25,960 nt of DNA from M3007 sp038203695 (GTDB lineage: Bacteria; Bacteroidota; Bacteroidia; Chitinophagales; Saprospiraceae): positions 1-25,960 of the forward strand of contig JBBRDQ010000045.1 of assembly GCA_038203695.1 (NCBI GenBank). Reading direction: 5' to 3'. Numbering within the stretch: position 1 is the stretch's first letter; every line of letters starts with the position of its first letter. Below, one piece after another: positions 1 through 8,700 of this stretch. Made by a program: the position numbers and the translations under genes. Below the pieces are notes generated by a model that did no database searches, was not told the DNA's origin, and saw only the letters and a program-made list of their open reading frames with translations.

Positions 1-345
1 GTCAGGAAGTTAATCGTTGAAGAAATTGATAATGGCTTGAGTAAGGCAGAAGCCAGCCGCAAGTACCAGGTAAGTAATGCAAGTATCTATAAGTGGTATG
101 CCAGATACTCCAAACATTATCAGGCCAGTATTGTGACGGTAGTAGAACATGTAAGTGACAGCATTAGAGCCAAGAACCTGGAAGCAGAACTGGAGCGAAC
201 CTATGCTATTTTAGGTCGTGCCAAGGCTGAGAATTTACTGCTTCACACTGTGATCGAAAAAGCGGATGAGGCAATGGGGACGGATTTAAAAAAAAATTTC
301 GGTGTTTTGCACTTGCGGCACTCCAAAAAAACGACCTCGAAATAA
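1..345 (+). CDS. IS3-family transposase OrfA (5' truncated by window)
   Basis: The frame is open from base 1 (reading V-R-K-L-I-V-E-E-I...), so the TTG at 37 is not the true start and the N-terminus lies upstream. The visible 114 codons encode an HTH region (SKAEASRKYQVSNASIYKW) followed by a charged, leucine-spaced helix (AKNLEAELERTYAILGRAKAENLLL), as in IS3 OrfA proteins, which bind the terminal inverted repeats and oligomerise through a leucine zipper. It ends two bases before the ATG of orfB, and shares an overlapping open window (270-345) with the orfB frame that contains a slippery A9 run. The family is clear; the individual IS is not identifiable from this. Confidence 0.85.
   Translation, partial: VRKLIVEEIDNGLSKAEASRKYQVSNASIYKWYARYSKHYQASIVTVVEHVSDSIRAKNLEAELERTYAILGRAKAENLLLHTVIEKADEAMGTDLKKNFGVLHLRHSKKTTSK
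288..296 (+). promoter_or_regulatory. Probable programmed -1 frameshift site (A9)
   Basis: Nine adenines cover 288-296. In the orfA frame the codons are AAA 289-291 and AAA 292-294, preceded by A288, giving a correctly phased A_AAA_AAA heptamer for tandem -1 slippage. The -1 frame has a stop at 267-269 and is then open through to the orfB stop at 1236-1238, so slippage here would make a single OrfAB transposase. That is the known way IS3-family elements make active enzyme. A second adenine run at 325-331 is out of phase for the same heptamer. Confidence 0.75.
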
Positions 346-347
346 GC

Positions 348-1238
348 ATGCAGACTTTATACCAGGTAGCAGATATTTCCAGGCAGGCATTTCATCATTG
401 GTTACAAACTTCTGCTTATGAGCAAACACGCACACCGCCAAAACTGGTCCTTGAAATGGCCCGACAGGTTCGTAAAGATTTCCTGCCCGGATCAAGTGCC
501 AGAGAGGTCTACTTTTACATCCGTCAAAAGCATAAACACTACGATTGGTTGCTTGTAGGATGGGGAAAACACGCTTTTGAAGCACTTTGTCTGGTAAATG
601 GACTGAGAATCATCACCAAAAGATTCGTGCCTAAAACGACTGTGCGGGGGAAATTTGTGTTTCCAAATCGAATTGAAGGTTTACAGATCACAGACATAAA
701 CCGCATCTGGGTCAGTGATATTTGTTATCTTTTTGGGTCCAATGGAACCTTGATCGGCTATGCAACCAGCCTCATTGACCTGTACAGTCGAAGGCTCCTG
801 GGGTTGAGTTTCTCCCAGACTATGCACGCAAAGGTCACCTCCCAGGAAGCACTACGACAAGCACTTGAAATAAGAACAGACATCACATTTCAAAACCTTT
901 TTTTTCATTCCGACGGCGGAAAACAGTTTATTGAAATTTCATTTCTCAAAGAACTCAAAAAAAGGAATATTCAATCCAGCATGGCTGACTCTTGTTATGA
1001 AAATGCCTTTGCCGAAGCCTTTAACGACATCCTCAAGAACCACATGCTTTTCGATCTTGATATCAACTCGTTTCATCAACTCAAAAAACACGAACAATTT
1101 ATCAAAGATTGTTACAACCGCAATAGACGACACCACAGCATCCAAAAATTAACACCCTGTGAGTTCGAACAACTCATCTCGACTTTACAACATTCTCAAA
1201 GAACTGAACTCAAAATCAAGGTAATAGACAAAATTTAA
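348..1238 (+). CDS. IS3-family transposase OrfB (DDE integrase domain)
   Basis: A 296-residue rve-type catalytic protein. An HTH_21-like region (about residues 40-100) precedes the retroviral-integrase-like core. Acidic residues fit the DDE triad: Asp124 in RIWVSDICYLF, Asp189 in FFHSDGGKQF and Glu223 in ENAFAEAFNDILK, with typical surrounding motifs. It catalyses strand cleavage and transfer during copy-out/paste-in transposition. The ATG at 348 is two bases after the orfA stop, but the natural product is probably the frameshifted OrfAB fusion; upstream codons in this frame (ALQKNDLEIS before the Met) look like coding sequence of the family. No internal stop or frameshift is seen, so the element may be active if its left part is intact. 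Confidence 0.9.
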   Translation: MQTLYQVADISRQAFHHWLQTSAYEQTRTPPKLVLEMARQVRKDFLPGSSAREVYFYIRQKHKHYDWLLVGWGKHAFEALCLVNGLRIITKRFVPKTTVRGKFVFPNRIEGLQITDINRIWVSDICYLFGSNGTLIGYATSLIDLYSRRLLGLSFSQTMHAKVTSQEALRQALEIRTDITFQNLFFHSDGGKQFIEISFLKELKKRNIQSSMADSCYENAFAEAFNDILKNHMLFDLDINSFHQLKKHEQFIKDCYNRNRRHHSIQKLTPCEFEQLISTLQHSQRTELKIKVIDKI

Positions 1239-1367
1239 TCTACCTTGATCCTACTTTTTTTCTTCCATTTAATGGCGCTTTTAAACTCCTTTTTGTCAAC
1301 TTTTTCCGGGCCGATCCATCAGCGCTCAATGGTGCAGCATTAACCATTAATCATTATACATTAACCA
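1239..1367. other. Intergenic: IS right end plus short direct repeat
   Basis: This 129-base A/T-rich gap separates the transposase from the convergent amidase gene. It holds a small palindrome CCATT-T-AATGG (1265-1275), the probable right terminus of the insertion sequence (not fixed), and the first copy of a 14-base direct repeat. No gene is visible. Confidence 0.5.
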
Positions 1368-1372
1368 TTAAT
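1338..1372. repeat. 14-bp direct repeat CATTAACCATTAAT, two copies
   Basis: Exact copies lie at 1338-1351 and 1359-1372, separated by seven bases. The second copy includes the stop codon of the minus-strand amidase gene (1368-1370). The origin is unknown. It could be a slippage product; it is too far from a determinable IS boundary to be called a target-site duplication. Confidence 0.7.
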
Positions 1373-2639
1373 TAAGTAGTGTTTGGCACAACCAATTCGC
1401 CACTGCTTGCCGGTTATTTTTCAGCACTAAGCGCTGCTGATCCCAGTCGTTGCGAATATTGGCGAGTTCGATGTAGACGGCTTTGGGTGTAGTGGTTTCC
1501 TTGAGCGTATGCAAATGACGCGACGTGACCGAACCGGTATATCCGCGACCCCCGCGTTTTTTCAGGTATTTTAACAAAAAGGTCTGGTGCATTTTTAACG
1601 CCAATGCCTTACTTAATTCGCTATCGGGACGGTAGTAAAAAAACACATCGGTCTTGGTATCGCGGCTGCGTGAATCGACATGAATTTCAATAATTGTCTG
1701 ATCCGTAGCGCCTTTCAGCAGGTTTTGGGCCGTCAGATCATTGATCAGATCAGTCCGCTGGCGCAGGCGCTCTTTTTGCGGCCGGGGGATCGTCAGACCA
1801 CCCCACACCTGCTCATCCTGATCGCAGGTCAAAATTTCATCATCTCGGATACCGTCGTTGGGATCGCGGACGATCATATATGCCGATGCGCCGTGCGACA
1901 ACAGTAATTTCAGCAGGCGCAGGGTCACGTCGTAGGCATATTCATCTTCGCAGAGCGTACGGCCGGCTCGTTTGCCTTGGGCGCCACTATCGGGGCCGCC
2001 GTGACCACTGATCAGGTAAAAAACTTTCCCTTTGAGTTTTTGGCTGAGCAAGGGTGTATTTTCATTCTTTTTGCCAAAAATCGCAAAATTTCGTTTGTCC
2101 GGGCCGGTGCCGATTTCCGCAACGATCGTCCGGGTGGGTTTACCTTTAGCGGTAGTTGCTTCAGCCACGGGGATGGGCGCTTTAGTCGCGTCGGGGCAGT
2201 GTAGCTCGTGCCAGGGTAACCATAATTGCCGGGTAGTGAGAAAATCATCGGGGCGCAGCGCCTCCGCTAAGGCATTTCGATTGTACGTTTCGATGCGTTT
2301 GGCCTGCCTCCAATCGGTTATCTGCAAGGTGCTGCGAATACTTTTTCCATTGTAAGGGACAATGACGACCGGTAAAATATAGGACGTGTTCTTTTTCAGG
2401 CGATAGTCCTCTTTCAGGCCATTTAAGCGAAAAAACTGTTCAATATTACAGGAAAAATCGTACAAGTGATACCGCTGCAACAGCGCAACCGCATCATCGC
2501 CGGTCCGTGTCGTGGCGTTCAGAAATTCTCCGGTCGGCAAATTGGTGCCGGTAGTCCGTTTTTGGGCAAAAAGTTGCCCCCCTACGCCAGACAACAGGCA
2601 TAAAAAAAGTATCTTATGGAAATGGCTGTTCAAAAACAT
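1368..2639 (-). CDS. Secreted N-acetylmuramoyl-L-alanine amidase (Amidase_3)
   Basis: A 423-residue protein with an N-terminal signal peptide (hydrophobic core about residues 9-24, ending QLFAQ). Residues about 45-145 form a LysM-like or cell-wall-binding-like region that I cannot assign firmly. Residues about 203-420 are an Amidase_3 zinc hydrolase: His213 in the SGHGGPDSGA motif, Glu231 in LCEDEY, His320 in IEIHVDS and Glu391 in YIELANIRND match the zinc ligands and catalytic Glu of the family. It would cleave the bond between MurNAc and the stem-peptide L-Ala in the periplasm, for septum splitting or wall turnover. The middle strand reads EIHVDS instead of the common SIHAN, and the catalytic motif is ELANIRND instead of E-x-GFLSN, so it is a divergent member. 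It is transcribed divergently from the DinB-like gene with 69 bases between start codons. Confidence 0.87.
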   Translation of the reverse strand: MFLNSHFHKILFLCLLSGVGGQLFAQKRTTGTNLPTGEFLNATTRTGDDAVALLQRYHLYDFSCNIEQFFRLNGLKEDYRLKKNTSYILPVVIVPYNGKSIRSTLQITDWRQAKRIETYNRNALAEALRPDDFLTTRQLWLPWHELHCPDATKAPIPVAEATTAKGKPTRTIVAEIGTGPDKRNFAIFGKKNENTPLLSQKLKGKVFYLISGHGGPDSGAQGKRAGRTLCEDEYAYDVTLRLLKLLLSHGASAYMIVRDPNDGIRDDEILTCDQDEQVWGGLTIPRPQKERLRQRTDLINDLTAQNLLKGATDQTIIEIHVDSRSRDTKTDVFFYYRPDSELSKALALKMHQTFLLKYLKKRGGRGYTGSVTSRHLHTLKETTTPKAVYIELANIRNDWDQQRLVLKNNRQAVANWLCQTLLN

Positions 2640-2708
2640 GGCAGGACGAAACAGGGGCTGATTTTTTTATGTGCTGCAAAGCACGGACTTTTGTCACAAA
2701 GAAAAACA

Positions 2709-3236
2709 ATGAAACGTAAAATCTTACAGCGAAATGCCCAGTACGGCCAACAAGTGGCCGCTCTGTTAGCAGAGTTGACCCCGTATGACCCAGCAATACT
2801 GAATCGCCGCCCGGCTGACGGCGGCTGGTCGGCCATGCAAACCATTTACCACGTGCTCATGGCAGAGGAAATGACCCTGGCGTACATCCGTAAAAAAATA
2901 GCCTTGAGTCCCGACTTGGAAGATGTAGGGTTTGGGGTGTATTTTCGGGCGATGTTATTGCGACTGTCATTGCAATCGCCGTTCAAATTCCAGGCGCCCG
3001 TGCATATTGCCGCCGATAAACTACCCGAGTACGCTACGCTGGCCGATACACAGATCCGCTGGGAGCAAACCCGCGCCGCCTGGACCGAATATTTATCCGA
3101 AATACCGGATACCCTGGCCGACAAAGCGATTTACAAACATCCCCGGGCGGGGCGGATCGGCTGGTTGCAAACGCTGGGTTTCTTTGACTGGCATTTAACC
3201 CGCCACACCAAACAGATCCGGCGCGCATTGCAATAA
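2709..3236 (+). CDS. DinB/YfiT-like putative metalloenzyme
   Basis: A 175-residue protein of the DinB-like four-helix bundle superfamily. Motifs: a GGWSAMQTIYHVLMAEE helix with His48 and a C-terminal FFDWHLTRHTKQI helix with His162 and His166, the usual three-His metal site. Bacterial members include bacillithiol-, mycothiol- or glutathione-dependent transferases and many proteins of unknown substrate, so no reaction is assigned. The frame extends upstream to 2616, but the added 31 residues overlap the start of the divergent amidase gene and do not look like the family; the ATG at 2709, followed by a helix-forming basic start, fits the normal length better. It precedes the HAD gene by 45 bases, but a promoter-like element in that gap suggests separate initiation. 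Confidence 0.8.
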   Translation: MKRKILQRNAQYGQQVAALLAELTPYDPAILNRRPADGGWSAMQTIYHVLMAEEMTLAYIRKKIALSPDLEDVGFGVYFRAMLLRLSLQSPFKFQAPVHIAADKLPEYATLADTQIRWEQTRAAWTEYLSEIPDTLADKAIYKHPRAGRIGWLQTLGFFDWHLTRHTKQIRRALQ

Positions 3237-3276
3237 TTTCCCGAATTCGACCTACCTTTGCCGCCCAAATAAGGAG
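3228..3276 (+). promoter_or_regulatory. Bacteroidota-type promoter and Shine-Dalgarno for HAD gene
   Basis: TTG (3228-3230), 22 bases, then TACCTTTG (3253-3260), matching the Bacteroidota -33/-7 pattern TTG...TAnnTTTG. Transcription would start near 3267. AAGGAG (3271-3276) lies five bases before the ATG at 3282, an unusually good Shine-Dalgarno for this phylum. The -33 element overlaps the end of the DinB-like gene. Confidence 0.5.
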
Positions 3277-3281
3277 TAGCG

Positions 3282-3968
3282 ATGGATTTTACTGCCCAGA
3301 TCAAGGGTTTTATCTTAAACTTGGACGGTGTACTGGTAGACACTGCGAAATACCACTACACTGCGTGGCAACGCTTGGCCAACCAGTGGGGCTTTGACTT
3401 GTCGACGACTGATCATGAATCACTCCGGTGGTTGAGCCGGTGGGAAAGCCTGGAAAAAATCATGGAATGGGGCGGTATAACCTACATGACCGAGGCGGAG
3501 AAACTGCATTGGAGCGACGTCAAAAACAACTGGTACATAGAATTGGTCAATCGGATGACTCCGGCAGATGTACTGCCCGGTGTGGTGTCTTTTTTAGAAA
3601 ATGCCCAATCGGCCGATATACGCATTGCCCTATCGTCCGCTTCGCAAAACGCCCGTTCCGTGCTGGAGTCGGTGGGTTTGGCGCGATTTTTTCTGGCCGT
3701 TATCGATGGCAATACGACCCGGCGCACTAAACCCAACCCGGAGTGTTTTCTGATGGCCGCACAAGGGCTGGATCTTTCGCCCTGCCAGTGTATTGTGTTC
3801 GACGATGCGCCTGCGGGTGTTTTGGCAGCCCATTTGAGCGGATTCGGGGTAGTTGGCATTGGTGCTGGAAAAGAATTGATGCCCCAGGCCGATCTGGTGA
3901 TTGCCGCGTTAGCGGATTTCCCATTGTCACAAATTTTTCCTGAAACACACGTCATTCTGAATGTCTAA
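3282..3968 (+). CDS. HAD-superfamily beta-phosphoglucomutase-like protein, nucleophile Asp replaced by Asn
   Basis: A 228-residue HAD subfamily I protein most like beta-phosphoglucomutase. The DTAKYHYTAW segment after motif I, the cap-domain segment LSRWESLEKIM (about 51-61), motif II LSSAS (about 117-121), motif III Lys150 in RTKPNPECF and motif IV Asp174-Asp175 in FDDAPAG are all present. In motif I the expected F-D-L-D-G-V reads L-N-L-D-G-V: the first Asp, which forms the phospho-aspartyl intermediate, is Asn13 (codon AAC); the acid/base Asp15 is kept. Known chemistry predicts loss or strong reduction of phosphotransfer, so the protein may be a regulatory or binding paralogue, unless the Asn deamidates or the base is a sequencing error. 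It overlaps the next gene by eight bases, implying co-transcription. Confidence 0.83.
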   Translation: MDFTAQIKGFILNLDGVLVDTAKYHYTAWQRLANQWGFDLSTTDHESLRWLSRWESLEKIMEWGGITYMTEAEKLHWSDVKNNWYIELVNRMTPADVLPGVVSFLENAQSADIRIALSSASQNARSVLESVGLARFFLAVIDGNTTRRTKPNPECFLMAAQGLDLSPCQCIVFDDAPAGVLAAHLSGFGVVGIGAGKELMPQADLVIAALADFPLSQIFPETHVILNV

Positions 3969-4578
3969 AAATATGAAAATCAATCTTGTGCTGGCTTGCG
4001 TTGCGACTGTGCTGAGTTGGGCGACCTGCAAAAACTTACAGAAAACAGCGGAAACACCGGCCACGCCCGCACCCGCTGCCCAGACGGAGCCCGCAATGAA
4101 CAAAGCCGATATGTATCCGATGCGCGTGGCCCATGTGCTGGGCAGCAACGACGATGCTGCGGGCACGGTCCAGGTTACCACACCACCCAATCCGGTGACG
4201 GTCCCGATGGATCGTTTACCCACGGCTTCTACCAGTCGTAAAGCGTACCTCAGTTCGGGCTGGTGGCACCTGGACATGGCTTTTTCGCCCAGCGACACGA
4301 TGGTGCACGTCAATTACAAGCCCAAATGGTTGAAATTCCGCGAAGATCAAACCTTCGATATTTTAATTAATAATGCGGTCGTGGAAAGCGGCAAGTGGAA
4401 CTGGGACGAAGCGACCAACCAAATTTACATTGCCTGCAAAGATCCTTACCTGAACAATACCTGGAAAGTAAATGACCGGGGTTTTCTGATGATCTGGCTG
4501 GGCAATACCGATATCAACGTGACCGGGATTCAGATCCGGGTCGTGGGTACGAAGACGCCGCCGACGGCAGAGAACTAA
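3961..4578 (+). CDS. Small exported (lipo)protein, unknown function
   Basis: A 205-residue protein with a short basic start and hydrophobic segment (about residues 6-20). Candidate lipidated cysteines are Cys13 (LVLAC) and Cys23 (SWATC); neither lipobox is canonical, so lipoprotein assignment is tentative. A Pro/Ala/Thr-rich linker (about 30-45) follows. The C-terminal part (about 100-200) is Trp-rich and beta-strand-like (KWLKFREDQTFDILI, ESGKWNWDEATNQIYIAC), resembling small lipocalin-like extracytoplasmic domains of Bacteroidota. I do not recognise a specific family. The ATG at 3961 overlaps the HAD gene stop; a second ATG at 3973, just past that stop, is equally possible. Confidence 0.7.
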   Translation: MSKNMKINLVLACVATVLSWATCKNLQKTAETPATPAPAAQTEPAMNKADMYPMRVAHVLGSNDDAAGTVQVTTPPNPVTVPMDRLPTASTSRKAYLSSGWWHLDMAFSPSDTMVHVNYKPKWLKFREDQTFDILINNAVVESGKWNWDEATNQIYIACKDPYLNNTWKVNDRGFLMIWLGNTDINVTGIQIRVVGTKTPPTAEN

Positions 4579-4778
4579 AAGATTGATGAATGACGATTAC
4601 ATCATTGATGATTGTTGAAGTTTGGGCGGGCGCCTGGCATTAGTGTTCTTTTTGACATCGATTAGGGTGCTTTAGCCGTAATACTTATCAACCTGCGTTG
4701 AGTTTACTTTTGCACTCGTGCGCAATCTCAAGCGTATGTAACTACCTCAAAAATCAACAATTTCGTAAATCAAATCTT
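4579..4778. other. Intergenic between convergent genes
   Basis: This 200-base gap lies between the lipoprotein gene (plus) and the LytTR gene (minus). No coding signal or clear terminator hairpin was found. It contains a -7-like TACTTTTG on the plus strand (4705-4712) that points antisense into the regulator gene, without a convincing -33 partner. Confidence 0.5.
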
Positions 4779-5546
4779 CTACCTTTCCCGCCGGTCCATC
4801 ATCTGCATAAAGGCTTCTTTACGCCGCCGTGCCAGTGGAATCACCGATTTATCGATCATCAGCAGGCTATCGCCGTCGTCTTTGGCTAATTTCCGGACAA
4901 ATTTGGTATTCACCACGTGCGACTGGTGCGTGCGAAAAAACGGGGGTGCGGACAAAATCTCCTCAAAAGCTGTGAGCGATTGGGCCGCCAGATGGCGCTC
5001 GCCATTTTCCAGAAAAACAAAACTGTAATTACCGTTGGCTTCCAGGTGCATGATTTCATCCGTCTGGATAAACAACAAGCCGTCGCCAGTATTGAGCGTG
5101 ATGCGGTCGAATTGACGCGTCGTAGCGTTGTGTTGCAGTTGCTCGAACTGCATTTTCCGCACTGCCGGATTGAACGGCGCATTCGCCCGGCGGATCGCGG
5201 CGACCAATTCTTCCGGGTCAACCGGTTTTAACAGATAATCAATGGCACTGTACCGAAAGGCGCGCAGGGCAAAATCGTCATGGGCCGTGATAAAGATAAC
5301 GCGAAACGCCGCCTGGCGAAAACGATCGAGCAGATCGAAACCGGTGCCATCTTGCAGCGCCACGTCGAGCAGCAGCAGATCGGGATTGAGTTGTGGCAAT
5401 AAAGTGGTCGCCGAAGCAAGCGAATCCGCCTCTCCAACTACTTCAGCCTCCGGGCAGCCGGTCGCGACGAAATAACGGACTGCGCTGCGGCAGTGCGCTT
5501 CATCATCGACGATCATAATGCGAAATGTATTGGCAGCTTGGTTCAT
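4779..5546 (-). CDS. LytTR-family response regulator
   Basis: A 255-residue two-domain regulator. The receiver domain (about residues 9-125) has acidic-pocket Asp14/Asp15 in MIVDDE, phospho-acceptor Asp61 in LLLLDVALQDG, Thr88 in FITAHDD and Lys107 in DYLLKPVD. The LytTR DNA-binding domain (about 150-250) includes the DEIMHLEANGNYSFVFL and FFRTHQSHVVN signatures. LytTR regulators bind direct repeats upstream of target promoters and are usually partnered by LytS-type kinases; one such kinase is encoded at 19212, about 14 kb away. The frame extends upstream to 5591, but I chose the ATG at 5546: it gives the usual receiver N-terminus, and a TACCTTTA -7-like element (minus strand, about 5566-5573) sits between the two candidate starts. 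Confidence 0.92.
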   Translation of the reverse strand: MNQAANTFRIMIVDDEAHCRSAVRYFVATGCPEAEVVGEADSLASATTLLPQLNPDLLLLDVALQDGTGFDLLDRFRQAAFRVIFITAHDDFALRAFRYSAIDYLLKPVDPEELVAAIRRANAPFNPAVRKMQFEQLQHNATTRQFDRITLNTGDGLLFIQTDEIMHLEANGNYSFVFLENGERHLAAQSLTAFEEILSAPPFFRTHQSHVVNTKFVRKLAKDDGDSLLMIDKSVIPLARRRKEAFMQMMDRRER

Positions 5547-5713
5547 GTCTTCAAATATCGTCGCAATAAAGGTAAACTTACCCTGCCACATTTCATTTTT
5601 TTTCGACCGCGTATCCTGTGAATGGGACCGGCGGTCAGTTAATCGAGCATGTACACGATTGGAAGAGACATACTTGCAGAGAAATCTTCTTGTAACCTTT
5701 AAAAAAACTTGTC

Positions 5714-8700
5714 ATGCTGAAAATCATATTGTTCTTAATTTCCTGGATTTTTATTAGCTGGGGAGTAATCTATAGCCAGACCACTTGCCCTAATTTGGCA
5801 ACAAATGGGGATTTCTCCGCAGGGAACTCGGGTTTCACCGCTGATTTGACCAGCGACTGTATTCCATTGAATTGTGCATCAAGTAAATATTGTGTCGCGA
5901 CGAATTTCAAGGGCAAGTGTGTTTCCTGGCCTTCCGTGACCGATCATACTACAGGAGCAGGTAATTTTTTAATCATTGATGGCAGCACTGGCTTAAATAA
6001 TGTCAATGTTTGGAAAAATTCGGTCAGTGTATCCAATGGCACTACTTATGAATTCTCTTGTTGGGTAGCAAGCGTTTACGGATTGGTTCAACAATCATTT
6101 GACTTGGGAATGATAATAAATGGTACAAATGTCAAAATCAATACCATCTCCCAATCTGCCGGAACTTGGGTACAATACAGTTTTTCATGGACTTCTAACG
6201 TTACCGGAATCATTCCGATTGCTTTACAGCAAATTACAGCCGGTGCTTTCAGAGATTTCGGGTTGGATGATATTAGTTTTAGTTGTAAAAGTTGTGCGGC
6301 TAATTTTTCTTATACTTCTGTGAATGGTTGCGCAAGTTATCAGTTGTCTAATCTGTCCACTGGTGTTAATCCGATCTCGGTTCAGTGGAGTAATGGTGCT
6401 ATATCACAGTCTACAAATGTGCAATTATCTTGCGGATCTTCAGCCACATATTGTATTTCGATAACGGATGGGAACGGTTGCCAATCTTCAATTTGTCAGA
6501 CGTTGACGGCCTCGGATAACATTCCGCCCATTGCTGTATGTGCCCCAGGTATCGGGATTGATTTAGGGACTAATTGCTCACTCGCGGTTACGCCAGCTAT
6601 GATTGATGCAGGTTCTTCGGACAACTGTCAAATTCAATCCATCACCGTTAGCCCAACTACTTTGACGGGTTGTGGTGTATTTCCAATTACCATGACGGTT
6701 ACGGATTGGTGCGGTAACAAAAGTATTTGCAAGACCGGAATTCAAACTGCTGAAAGCGTGCCACCTTTGATGACTTGCCCGCCAAACATGACCGTGAATG
6801 GACAATTTTTCGATGGTGAATTGTGTGCTGGAATGGTTCAAATTGGTGTCCCAACTGTGCTGGATAATTGTGGTAAACCAGTTACAGTGACTAATGACTA
6901 CACCCAAGCCTCCGATGCAAGTGGCGCATATCCAAATGGGTCATCAACAGTTACATGGACAGCAACAGACGCTTGTGGAAACACGGCCACCTGTTCAACA
7001 ACAGTGGTCGTATTGGATTGTCCTCCAATCATTAAGGATACCTGTTGTGCGTATGCATTGCATTTTTTCAACAATTACGCAGACAACCGAATCAAAAAAG
7101 TCAAGGTTTCAGGGATTTGCGATACCAAAATTTGTTGTTCCGATCCGGATTTTTGGGCTGAAAACACCAATTATCCTTTTTCTGTGGAATTTTTTCCGGC
7201 AGATGGCTCTGGGTTTCCGCTCGGTTCGGTTTCGTCCCCACCCGAAGCGAAGGATGTCATTGACAATGATTTTGAAATCTGGTTATCAAAATCAAACTCC
7301 AATCACCAATTGCAAATTGATTGGTACGATTTTTCAAATAATATTGTCGCCACGCATACTATTGAAATTGCATGCAATGGAAATTTTCTCGAAGATGAAG
7401 ATTGGACTTTATTTACCTCTAAAACAGCATTGAACGATCCCAATCTTTTTGTCTTTGCTGTCCGTGAACCAGACGATGATGAGGAAAAACCATGCGACCC
7501 AGACGAGCGGGATCTACAAAGTGATGAATGCGATATCATATATGCAATAACTTGCAACACTCCCAACTATCTCATCAACCTCTCAACTACAAATGTTGGC
7601 ACCTCCTATTCATGGAAAGTCAGGAAAGATGAAGACCCTGCACCAACTCCTCCAAGCATTACAGTAGGAACAACCCCCAACACTGCATCTTTCGTCGTTC
7701 CGAATGATGGCAGTGCCAGTGGGCAGTACATCGTCTCTCTTACGGTTTCAACCCCTTCGACCAACTCAACTACCATAATTTGCAGCGGAGGTGACATCGG
7801 TATTAAAATCCCTAAAATCATTCCTGCCTTTACTTACAAATTGATACCATGTGGGCTAACTGTGGAGTTTACTCCGTCCATTGCCAATTTTTCTAATTAT
7901 GTCAGTTCTATCAGTTGGTCGTGTCAAGAAGACGCCAGTTTCCCTAGTAGCAGCACCCCCAATTTTCCCCCTTTTACTTACACATTTGCCAACCAGTCAA
8001 TTTTTCATGTGACTATGGTGATAACAGACACTTACGGCTGCATCCATACCGTCATGCAAGAAGTGAATAACAACCGCGGTTGCAATCCCAATTTTGAAAT
8101 TGAATATGATTTTTGTTCATCAGATTGTAATAATCAATCCTCAATATCTCGAACAGTAAAATTTAAGAATACTTCAACTGGTGGTGCTTGTCCAGTTCAA
8201 TACACCTGGGATTTTGGAGACGGGACTATCCAGCCGGACAATTCAGCCATTGTTTCACATACCTATTCACCTGCCTATATCCCGTGTCCAGGTGGGAATC
8301 CTTCCATTTCTGTTAAATTAACGATGGATGATACAGCAGCACCAGCAGCACCGGAAAAATGCAATGCGGCAGTTGTGACTCAAAAAACGATCGAGATATC
8401 TCCTTGTAACGCTGATTTTATCTTTATTAAGTGTCCAGATGGAAGTGTGATTTTTACCTCTAACGTTCCCGGCGAGTGGGATTTTCCCGGCAGCACTCAG
8501 GTTGTGGAAGAGGGCAGTGATCCAAAAGATGCAAACGGTTTTCGTAAAAAAGTGAAAGTGGAATACACAGACGGGACTTACCACGTGAGGTTCATCGGGC
8601 ATTGTGAAAATGGCGGGATCTGCGAAGTCAATAAATATGAAATCAAAATAGAAATCATTTGCTGCGTCAAGCACAGCCGAAGGCACGATGTCCATCGCTT

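Larger units (their letters stand above)
1..1310 (+). mobile_element. IS3-family insertion sequence, left end outside window
   Basis: Two consecutive reading frames (orfA in one frame, orfB in the -1 frame) with an HTH/coiled-coil first protein and a DDE integrase-like second protein are the IS3-family layout. The left inverted repeat and the start of orfA lie before the window. The right end could not be fixed: after the orfB stop there is T-rich sequence running to about 1310, including a TGTCAACTTTTT stretch of the sort often seen near IS3-family termini, but without the left repeat for comparison the boundary is a guess. The flanking amidase gene appears intact, so the element seems to sit in the intergenic space at its 3' end. 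Confidence 0.7.

Noticed and set aside
1..1367. Terminal inverted repeats and target-site duplication of the IS
   Set aside because: The left end is outside the window, so neither repeat can be verified; only the coding part is reported with confidence.
2671..2684. Hairpin GTGCT-GCAA-AGCAC between the divergent amidase and DinB-like genes
   Set aside because: The five-bp stem has no trailing T-run in either orientation, so it is too weak to call a terminator or riboswitch. It could be chance.
2616..2708. Longer N-terminus for the DinB-like protein
   Set aside because: It would overlap the divergent amidase start and add 31 residues not seen in the family; the ATG at 2709 fits the usual length.
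4698..4889. 63-codon plus-strand frame between the lipoprotein and LytTR genes
   Set aside because: Most of it overlaps the 3' end of the LytTR gene on the other strand, and it has no family resemblance or start signal.
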